NCBI RefSeq assembly: GCF_900129095.1
Contig: NZ_FQVA01000001.1
Location: forward strand, 682,001-746,000
DNA from: Microbulbifer donghaiensis
Lineage (GTDB): Bacteria; Pseudomonadota; Gammaproteobacteria; Pseudomonadales; Cellvibrionaceae
Reading direction: 5' to 3'
DNA: 64,000 nucleotides
Under the pieces are notes generated by a model. It was not told where the DNA came from, ran no database searches, and saw only the letters and a program-made list of their open reading frames with translations. The position numbers and the translations under genes were made by a program. Shown here piece after piece: positions 17,968 through 24,886 of the stretch (position 1 is its first letter; each line of letters begins with the position of its first letter).

Positions 17968-19341
17968 ATGTCTACGGATCTCATCGATGCACAAGTGTCC
18001 CCAACCGGGCAGTTCGATATTCTATCCAAGTACGAAATCAACAAACTCAGCTGCGAAAGCCGCGGCCCCCAGTACCAGACTTTCCGCAACTGTTCCCTGG
18101 CCGTACTCAGCAGCGGCGGCCACATGGTCGACGGCAAGGAGCTCCTGGAAACCTATGCCGACTTCGATATCTCCGTTATCCCGACCGAACGCAGCGTAAA
18201 GCTCCAGGTCAAAAATGCCCCTGCCATTGCCTTCGTCGACGGCAAGATGATTCGCGGTATCGCCGAACATCTTTTTGCCGTACTCCGCGACATTATCTAC
18301 GTGAACAGCGAAATCACCGGCGACCCGCGCTACGACCTGGTATCTGCACAGGGAGTTACCGACGCGGTATTCCATATCCTGCGCAATGCAGGCACTTTTG
18401 ACCGGACCCGCGTCCCGCGGCTGGTGGTCTGCTGGGGCGGGCACTCGATCTCGGGCGAGGAATACGATTACACCAAACAGGTGGGCTACGAGCTGGCATT
18501 GCGACATCTCGATATCTGCACCGGTTGTGGTCCTGGCGCGATGAAAGGCCCGATGAAAGGCGCCACAATTGGCCACGCCAAGCAGCGCGACCGGCACGGT
18601 CAGTACCTCGGCATTTCCGAACCGGGCATCATCGCGGCAGAGGCGCCAAACGCTATCGTCAACCAGCTTGTCATCATGCCGGACATCGAGAAACGACTGG
18701 AGGCTTTTGTACGCACAGGCCACGGAATTATTGTATTCCCTGGCGGCGCGGGAACCGCCGAGGAGATTCTCTATCTTCTGGGAATACTCCTGCACGAAGA
18801 CAACAGGAAGCAACCCTTCCCGGTGATTTTTACCGGGCCGGCGAGCGCCGCAGATTATTTTATTCGCATCGACCAGTTTATTGCCTCGACCCTGGGTGAG
18901 GAAGCGAGATCCAGGTACCAGATCATTATTGATGACCCTGAGAAGGTGGCACGGCAAATGGCCGCGGGCATTCAGGAGGTGCGGCAACACCGCAAGGAGA
19001 GCGGCGATGCCTATTACTTCAACTGGCAACTGAAGGTATCAACAGAGTTCCAACGGCCGTTTGCCCCCACCCACGAGAATATGCGCGGCCTCGAGTTACA
19101 CAGAAACCAGGAACCTTACCTGCTGGCTGCCAACCTGCGCCGCGCGTTTTCCGGTATCGTCTCCGGCAACGTCAAGGACGAGGGTATCCGTACGGTGGAG
19201 AAAAATGGCCCATATGAACTGTGTGGAGACCCGGCAATAATGCATAGCATTGATACTTTGCTGGAGTCCTTCGTGAAACAGCAGAGAATGAAACTTCCTG
19301 GAAAAGAATACATTCCCTGTTATCGGATCAGTGAAGGCTAA
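17968..19341 (+). CDS. ppnN: nucleotide 5'-monophosphate nucleosidase PpnN (YgdH)
   Basis: A 457-residue protein of the PpnN/YgdH type (E. coli 454). PpnN cleaves the N-glycosidic bond of purine and pyrimidine nucleoside monophosphates, giving a free base and ribose 5-phosphate, and in E. coli it is stimulated by (p)ppGpp. The LOG (lysine decarboxylase-like) core has VVCWGGHSI, CTGCGPGAMKGPMKGA and the nucleotide-binding VFPGGAGTAEEILYLLG near residue 255. N- and C-terminal extensions of the right size surround the core and distinguish it from short LOG proteins. A GAGGG ribosome site precedes the ATG. Confidence 0.9.
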   Translation: MSTDLIDAQVSPTGQFDILSKYEINKLSCESRGPQYQTFRNCSLAVLSSGGHMVDGKELLETYADFDISVIPTERSVKLQVKNAPAIAFVDGKMIRGIAEHLFAVLRDIIYVNSEITGDPRYDLVSAQGVTDAVFHILRNAGTFDRTRVPRLVVCWGGHSISGEEYDYTKQVGYELALRHLDICTGCGPGAMKGPMKGATIGHAKQRDRHGQYLGISEPGIIAAEAPNAIVNQLVIMPDIEKRLEAFVRTGHGIIVFPGGAGTAEEILYLLGILLHEDNRKQPFPVIFTGPASAADYFIRIDQFIASTLGEEARSRYQIIIDDPEKVARQMAAGIQEVRQHRKESGDAYYFNWQLKVSTEFQRPFAPTHENMRGLELHRNQEPYLLAANLRRAFSGIVSGNVKDEGIRTVEKNGPYELCGDPAIMHSIDTLLESFVKQQRMKLPGKEYIPCYRISEG

Positions 19342-19363
19342 CAGTTAAAGCATCCAATAAATC

Positions 19364-19431
19364 GGGTCAGATTAACGTTCTGGTACGACATGCACCAAAA
19401 CAAAGGAACGTCACAATGGCTATCTGACCCC
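19364..19431. repeat. small element bounded by GGGTCAGAT inverted repeats
   Basis: GGGTCAGAT at 19365 and its complement in ATCTGACCCC at 19423 bound a 68-base segment downstream of ppnN. The same ATCTGACCCCATTT string recurs at 24659, next to a transposase remnant. This suggests ends of a small mobile or REP-like element. The rest of the 19342-19673 gap holds no gene I can support. Confidence 0.45.
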
Positions 19432-19673
19432 ATTTAATTCCGGAATCACCTCCTGGAGCGCTGTCGATCGGCAAATCGAACAAGTGGGCACCCTATTTAT
19501 CGCATTGTTATCATTATCAAGCCCCATAAGTTTGCCCTACTTCCAACTGGACCCGCCAATGCCCAGCAGCAACGGCTCCAATGCCTCCTGCTACACTGGG
19601 GGGAGGCTGGAAGCACACCGAGTATCTACCGGCACCCGCTGTATGCGTGTTTATCCCTGTGGAACCTGCGTTC

Positions 19674-20360
19674 ATGAGCGATCCCGACCGCACCCGGATT
19701 ACCCCCTCCCGCAAGATCTATGAACACCTGGATGAAGCCAGCCTGGAGCTGGAGAAACACTACACTCCCGGCGGCGCTTCCGACCGTTTTGCCATGGCAA
19801 TGGTCAAGATGCTGCGCTTTATTGCCGATACCTTTTTCGCCAAACGTTACGGAAACCGCGCCATTGTTCTGGAAACAGTTGCCGCAGTACCGGGCATGGT
19901 CGGCGGCACCCTGCAACACCTGAAATGCCTGCGCCGGCTGTGCGATGACGAAGGCTGGATTTTCACCTTGCTGGACGAGGCGGAAAACGAGCGCATGCAC
20001 CTGATGGCATTTATGGAGATCATCCACCCCGCCTGGTACGAACGACTAATTGTGGTGATTGTGCAGGCGATCTTCTACAACGCCTTTTTCCTCTTATACC
20101 TGATCTCCGACAAGACCGCTCACCGTCTGGTAGGTTACTTCGAGGAGGAGGCGGTAATAAGCTACACGCTATACCTCCAGCGCATCGACAGCGGTGACGA
20201 GGAAAATGTGCCGGCGCCGCAGCTCGCGATCGACTACTGGGGGCTGCCCGAAGATGCTCGCTTGCGTGAGGTCGTGGAGGTGATTCGGGCTGACGAGGTG
20301 ATGCACCGCGATACCAACCATCGCTTCGCCGACCGGATTGCGGCAGGACAGCATTATTAA
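19674..20360 (+). CDS. aox: alternative oxidase (cyanide-resistant quinol oxidase)
   Basis: A 228-residue di-iron quinol oxidase of the alternative oxidase family. It oxidises ubiquinol and reduces oxygen to water without pumping protons, and acts at the inner membrane. All four family motifs are visible: LETVAAVPGMVGG (E67), DEAENERMHLM (E106, H109), YFEEEAVISYT (E158) and RADEVMHRDTNH (E208, H211). Together they give the six expected iron ligands. Two hydrophobic helices near 70-80 and 125-145 fit interfacial membrane binding. The ATG at 19674 is chosen over an open upstream extension. It is convergent with an isolated nqrC. Bacterial examples are known but sporadic, often tied to nitric oxide or oxidative stress. 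Confidence 0.92.
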   Translation: MSDPDRTRITPSRKIYEHLDEASLELEKHYTPGGASDRFAMAMVKMLRFIADTFFAKRYGNRAIVLETVAAVPGMVGGTLQHLKCLRRLCDDEGWIFTLLDEAENERMHLMAFMEIIHPAWYERLIVVIVQAIFYNAFFLLYLISDKTAHRLVGYFEEEAVISYTLYLQRIDSGDEENVPAPQLAIDYWGLPEDARLREVVEVIRADEVMHRDTNHRFADRIAAGQHY

Positions 20361-20561
20361 CGACGGCAATTATTCTCCCCGCTGTCGACAGGGTTACTTC
20401 ACCGGAACAATGCGATCGCTGTTTTCACAACCTGCGATTCACCCGGGCTTCAGCACTCACCAGCGCCAGTTCGACACTGCGTCGCAGCACCCGGTTTTCG
20501 CAAACCCTGCCCTTGCTGATAAAGAATGGGGCGGACCCGCCTGACACTAGCCCGCTCGAAA

Positions 20562-21341
20562 CTATGCCTCTCCAGCTTTGAGATTTTTCAGGAAAGGACC
20601 AAAGCCTTTCGCGCCCAGCCAGAAGCGCAACAGGTTTTCCACGCCATTGCTAGTTAACGTCGCCCCGGACAGGCCGTCGACCTGGTGTATCGCTTGTGGA
20701 CTGTTGGGATCGACGCTGCCTTTGACAACACTAATGGCGACATCACCATCGGCGTCGAATACCTTGCGGCCATGCCACAGGGCCTTCCAGTTGGGGTTGT
20801 CGACCTCACCGCCAAGCCCCGGGGTTTCCCTGTGTTCGTAAAACGCGAGCCCCGCAACAGTGTTCAGGTCGCTCTCCAGAGCAAGGAATCCAAACAGGGT
20901 GCCCCAGAGACCGGAACCGCGCACGGGAAGAATCAAGCGATTCAGTTTGCCGTTCTCTTCCACCAGGTAGACTTCGGAAACATTCTCGCGGCGGAAAATC
21001 TTGGCGATGTCATCGGATCGCGCCAGGCGCTCATGGGCGCCTTTGATGCGGGAGGCCGCGCGACCGCTACCCCCGGCGGGCATTTCCTCCGTGAATTTAC
21101 CGGTGGTCAGATCCACATAGCGCGTGGTCACTGTCTGGAAAGCCTCATTTACCTCTTTGGCACTGGCGCCGCTCTCAACCAGACCACCTGCCACCAGGAC
21201 ATTGCGCTTCCTGTCCAGCTCGACGTTGGCCTGCTGCGCCGGTCTCAGCAGCACCGCTGCAGTGGCGACCACCACGGAGCAGACGAGACACATTACCAGG
21301 GCAACCAGCAAAGTGCCCCTGACGGAATCCTTGTTTACCAT
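20562..21341 (-). CDS. nqrC: Na+-translocating NADH:quinone reductase subunit C (isolated)
   Basis: A 259-residue NqrC, close to the usual length (about 257 in Vibrio). It has one N-terminal membrane segment (TLLVALVMCLVCSVVVATA) and a C-terminal FMN-binding domain with DGLSGATLT, in which T228 is the expected site of covalent FMN attachment by ApbE. LPVRGSGLWG and ETPGLGGE are also typical. A GGAGG site precedes the ATG. NqrC normally sits in an nqrABCDEF operon, but none of the other subunits is adjacent. It is therefore an orphan or extra copy, or part of a broken operon. The upstream side is occupied by a decayed replication gene fragment. Confidence 0.9.
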   Translation of the reverse strand: MVNKDSVRGTLLVALVMCLVCSVVVATAAVLLRPAQQANVELDRKRNVLVAGGLVESGASAKEVNEAFQTVTTRYVDLTTGKFTEEMPAGGSGRAASRIKGAHERLARSDDIAKIFRRENVSEVYLVEENGKLNRLILPVRGSGLWGTLFGFLALESDLNTVAGLAFYEHRETPGLGGEVDNPNWKALWHGRKVFDADGDVAISVVKGSVDPNSPQAIHQVDGLSGATLTSNGVENLLRFWLGAKGFGPFLKNLKAGEA

Positions 21342-21469
21342 GTGACAACCTCCTGCTGATCCGGGACTGCCCAAAAAGTGTACAGACAATAGTAAGAGTA
21401 GGATTGCGAGCAAATATCATCCGTCGGACGGACACCCAGACACGCCCGCTGCTGCTCTCGAGGAAAATC

Positions 21470-21651
21470 GGTCCGCCAAATACAGAGCCAAGGACATCGG
21501 CGGTGAGAATGTCGGCGAAGAGCTGTATGGGCACGACACAATCCTGGGCACGGCCCGCGCCCCCTGCACGGGTGTCTACCCGGAAGATCCGGTAGTTTCA
21601 GCAGATCGGCGGCCCCAGCGCTACCGCCTGGCGAGAGTCACGCTGGCTCGC
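21470..21651 (+). pseudogene. decayed fragment of a replication endonuclease gene like the island's
   Basis: About 180 bases match the coding sequence of the island replication initiator (its 34340-34531 region). The clearest stretches are the one around GAGAATGTCGGCGAAGAGCT and CAGATCGGCGGCCCCAGCG followed by ACCGCCTGGCGAGAGTCACG. Translated, it reads AKYRAKDIGGENVGEELYGHD, then after a frame change QQIGGPSATAWRESRWLA, against IAKYIAKNIDGEQVGEDLYG and QQIGGPSVTAWRESRRLA in the intact gene. It has no start, and the frame is broken. The rest of the 21342-21822 gap shows nothing else I can name. It is a relic of an earlier, related mobile element. Confidence 0.75.
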
Positions 21652-21822
21652 GTAGAGCAAGCACAAAGCTCTGCACCCAGTCATTCCGCACCGCACTCCC
21701 GAGACTGATCGGTCAATCTCCGGGACTGGTCATAATGCCGCTCAATAACTGGTATAGTGCCTTTACTCTCACCAACCTGGTACGGGTGACGACTAACAAA
21801 AACTAGAGGGAGAATTCCCCCG

Positions 21823-23346
21823 TTGATTACCAAGGCCAAAGGCACTTTGCGGCACACCGTCAACGGTCTACAGAAGCGCCTTATCCAGCTGTTACCCCGT
21901 CACGTCCCGATTGCATTCAAATTGGCGCTGGTCATGACCCTGCTGCTGGTGCTGGGGATGGCGAGCCTGGGCCTGTTTATCAGCGATAACCAGAATCGCC
22001 TGATTCGGACACAACTGCATGAGTTCGGCAATACCATGGCGTTGCAGCTGGCGAAACTGGCCAGTGAGCCGATATTGTCGGAGAACAGCCTGAACCTGCG
22101 AATGCTGACCACCAACCTTGGCCAGGACGAAAAGATCCTCGGGGCCGGTATTTACGCACGCGACGGCGAACTGCTGTCGGCGACCGGTATCCAGCCGGTT
22201 TTGACCGATTCTCCTTTCGATGCCGCCGGGGTCATATCCCGGCCCTGGTTCCGGTACACTGCTGACGGTTCCCAGGAGCGGTTGCTCAGCTTTATCGCCC
22301 CGGCTACCTACCTAAACGTCCGGGTCGGCTCGGTGGTGGTGACCCTGTCGGCATCGCAGATGGACCAGGCCGCAACCAAGGCCCGCGATGCCATTGTCTA
22401 CGCCACCCTGGCCATGACTGTGCTGGCGTCCCTGCTGGCCTATTGGCTGAGCCGGCGCCTGTCGCTGCCGATCCACCATTTGATGGAGGCGACCCAGGCC
22501 ATCGACCGCGGCGACTTTGCCACCCGAATTGAGCAGCAGCGCAATGACGAGATCGGCTATCTATTCGAGGGATTCAACAATATGGCGGCCGGGCTGTTGA
22601 GAAAATCGCAGGTCGAGCAGGTCTTTTCCCGCTATGTGTCGAAAAACGTTGCCGACAAGGTACTGGCCAACCTGGACGAAATCCGGCTGGTCGACCGACC
22701 GATCGAGGCAACGGTGCTGTTCGCAGATATCACTGGTTTTACCGCGATGTCAGAAAAGCTGCAGCCGAGCCAGGTTTCCGAACTGCTGAACGAGTACTTC
22801 TCGTATATTTCACGCGCCTGCTCATTGTATGGCGGAGTGGTCGACAAATTTATCGGCGACTGTGCGATGCTGGCGTTCGGTGTGCTGGAGGACGATACCG
22901 ACCACGCGTTCAACGCGGTCAGCTGTGCGGTGCTGATTCAGCAACTGGCCGCACAGTTAAACGAGGAGCGCCGCGCCGACGGCCGAGCCGAAGTGCATTT
23001 TCGCATCGGCATCAACTGTGGCGTGATGCTGGCCGGCAACCTGGGCTCCGACGAACGAATGGAATTCACGGTGGTCGGCGATGCCGTCAACCTGGCATCC
23101 CGCCTGTGCAGCGAGGCCCAGCCGGATCAAATTATCATTCGAAAACAATTATTTACCATGCTACAGCCGCGCATCGTCGCACAGTCCGAGCGGACAATCC
23201 CGATCCGCGGCAAGTCAGCCCCGGTGGCGATCTACTCGGTGCAAGATATCCATCAGAAAAATCAGCCGCAGCTGCAGACCAACCTGCAGAAGCTACTGAA
23301 TAGCCGCCCCCGCAAAAAGAGCCGACAGGCGGCCTACCATGTGTGA
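21823..23346 (+). CDS. membrane-bound class III adenylate/guanylate cyclase with HAMP domain
   Basis: A 507-residue sensor cyclase. It has a first membrane segment at about 30-50, an extracytoplasmic domain of about 130 residues, and a second segment near 190-207. A HAMP domain follows (LSLPIHHLMEATQAI to GFNNMAAGL), then the catalytic domain from about 290. In the latter, VLFADITGFTAMSEKL and KFIGDCAMLAFG supply the two metal-binding aspartates, and VVGDAVNLASRL is the later active-site region. It makes cyclic AMP, or possibly GMP, in response to an unknown periplasmic signal. The start is TTG at 21823. The 3' end overlaps the next gene by 8 bases, so the two are co-translated. Confidence 0.85.
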   Translation: MITKAKGTLRHTVNGLQKRLIQLLPRHVPIAFKLALVMTLLLVLGMASLGLFISDNQNRLIRTQLHEFGNTMALQLAKLASEPILSENSLNLRMLTTNLGQDEKILGAGIYARDGELLSATGIQPVLTDSPFDAAGVISRPWFRYTADGSQERLLSFIAPATYLNVRVGSVVVTLSASQMDQAATKARDAIVYATLAMTVLASLLAYWLSRRLSLPIHHLMEATQAIDRGDFATRIEQQRNDEIGYLFEGFNNMAAGLLRKSQVEQVFSRYVSKNVADKVLANLDEIRLVDRPIEATVLFADITGFTAMSEKLQPSQVSELLNEYFSYISRACSLYGGVVDKFIGDCAMLAFGVLEDDTDHAFNAVSCAVLIQQLAAQLNEERRADGRAEVHFRIGINCGVMLAGNLGSDERMEFTVVGDAVNLASRLCSEAQPDQIIIRKQLFTMLQPRIVAQSERTIPIRGKSAPVAIYSVQDIHQKNQPQLQTNLQKLLNSRPRKKSRQAAYHV

Positions 23347-24421
23347 TCGCCGGTTAGCGCTTTTATGGTTTTTGCTGTTGCCGCTGCTGCCGGCGTGCAG
23401 CCTGATCCCCACACAGCAACAGGCGCTGGAAGATTTTCCAGCCGACGCGCTGCAACAGGTGCGCCAGCAGTCCGCCGAACTCGGCCGGCTGCAGAATCTG
23501 GCTACTGCAACGCCGGCCCAGCAACAACAAATCAAACAATTGCATAGCAGCCTGCGGCAGTTCGAGCGCAACGTAATCCATACCGCGAGCCGGCTGGAGA
23601 AACAGGACGACTGGCACGGCGCCGAGCGGGTTTTACAGGGTGCCAAAGACATACTGCCGCAAAGCCAGGCGCTATACAGCGCGCACCAACAATTTTCAGA
23701 GCGACGCCAGTTGCACGAAGAACGGGTGCGTATGGAACTGGCGATCCACCGCGGCGAGCAGTTGCTGAAAGACGCCGAGACTTACCAGCGCCTGCAGCAG
23801 CTCAAGGGTCCCGACGTTCTGACCTGGCTGGAACTGCAGAACTTTCACCGCAAATGCCGCGGCTCGGCACAGGCACTACAGCAACATGCGCAACAAGCGT
23901 TGCAACGGGAGGACTATACGCTGGCCCAGCGCGGCCTGAAGATTGCACGGCGTCTGTACGGCAGCGACCTTCTGCAGGATGAGAATCAGCGCGAAAAAAT
24001 CGATCAGGACCTGGCCCTGGCCAACCGCCAGCTTCGCCCAACGAAACGCCATCCCGCCGGGGACTCCCAGAAAAAGGATAACCAGATCCTGGTCGCGGAA
24101 GTGCAACAGGCACTGGACGCCGGCGACCTGCTCGGCGCACGGCATCACTTGAACCGGCTACAGCAAGAATCGCCGCAAGATCCGCTCCTGTTGCCGCTGC
24201 AATCGCAGTTTCGAACGCAGCTGGACGCGCGGCTCGAAGCCGCGATCAAGCGGGGCAATGACCTGTACAGCGAGGGCAAAATCGAGCGCGCCGTGGAAAT
24301 CTGGCGCGAAGCCAAAGCCCTGGATCCGGAGAATGTCGAACTGCTGACCAATATTGCCCGGGCCGAGAAAGTACTGGAGAACCTGAAAGCGCTGTCGGCA
24401 CCAACCGGTGCCCGGCCCTAG
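23339..24421 (+). CDS. TPR-containing lipoprotein coupled to the cyclase
   Basis: A 360-residue predicted lipoprotein. The N-terminus MCDRRLALLWFLLLPLLPAC ends in a lipobox with cysteine 20. The body is rich in glutamine and alpha-helical. The C-terminal 60 residues (IKRGNDLYSEGKIERAVEIW) form tetratricopeptide-like helices. The ATG lies inside the end of the cyclase gene (ATGTGTGA), which implies translational coupling. It could present a signal to the periplasmic domain of the cyclase or scaffold a complex. That is inference from position only. I know no named homologue. Confidence 0.75.
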   Translation: MCDRRLALLWFLLLPLLPACSLIPTQQQALEDFPADALQQVRQQSAELGRLQNLATATPAQQQQIKQLHSSLRQFERNVIHTASRLEKQDDWHGAERVLQGAKDILPQSQALYSAHQQFSERRQLHEERVRMELAIHRGEQLLKDAETYQRLQQLKGPDVLTWLELQNFHRKCRGSAQALQQHAQQALQREDYTLAQRGLKIARRLYGSDLLQDENQREKIDQDLALANRQLRPTKRHPAGDSQKKDNQILVAEVQQALDAGDLLGARHHLNRLQQESPQDPLLLPLQSQFRTQLDARLEAAIKRGNDLYSEGKIERAVEIWREAKALDPENVELLTNIARAEKVLENLKALSAPTGARP

Positions 24422-24423
24422 GA

Positions 24424-24439
24424 GTAGCATTCAGAATTC
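24424..24439. repeat. direct repeat copy A flanking the defence gene
   Basis: GTAGCATTCAGAATTC here and GTAGTATTCAGAATTC at 27793-27808 match at 15 of 16 positions in the same orientation. They enclose the whole SIR2-STAND locus. Copy A lies 39 bases before an IS256-like reading frame, so it is probably an insertion-sequence end. Confidence 0.55.
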
Positions 24440-24477
24440 TGTGCCATCTCTAGACGATTAACAAAAAGAGATGACCC

Positions 24478-24645
24478 ATGTCCAAGCCTGCCTTCAACAT
24501 GGATGCCACCATGGAGGCGCTACGTGAGGGCAACGACCTCAGCGGCGAGGTGGGCAACAGCTACAAGGACATCCGCACACATTGCCGATGTCGAACAAGT
24601 GGGGGGTGGTCAACGTTTTGGCACGGTGTGCGCCTAAATGAATAA
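24478..24645 (+). pseudogene. probable IS256-type transposase remnant
   Basis: A short frame starts MSKPAFNMDATMEALREGND and continues LSGEVG before losing similarity. From memory this resembles the N-termini of IS256-family transposases, which have a pattern like KPAF-ALREG-DLTGKDG. Only about 26 residues fit. The remainder and the catalytic domain are missing, and the frame stops at 24645. An ATCTGACCCCATTT string follows at 24659. The family assignment is tentative. The rest of the gap to 24886 is AT-rich with no gene seen. Confidence 0.45.
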
Positions 24646-24886
24646 GCGTCAAAAGTTGATCTGACCCCATTTATTTATTGCTCCTCTCCATTAAATTCTA
24701 GCTTGTAAATAGATCTCAACAAGCCGCCTGATTATTCGACTTATATTTATCAGCCACATTCTATCTAACCACCTGCATTACACCAGGATTGATATTGGGA
24801 AGGCTGCAGCTTTATATGAAATAAAAACCGCTGCATAATCAACATAAAACATACTAATCAATGGATTGTTGTTGGACTAAAGACAT

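Noticed and set aside
21342..21822. remains of other nqr subunits upstream of nqrC
   Set aside because: No NqrB or NqrD-like sequence could be read on either strand; the only recognisable stretch is the initiator fragment.
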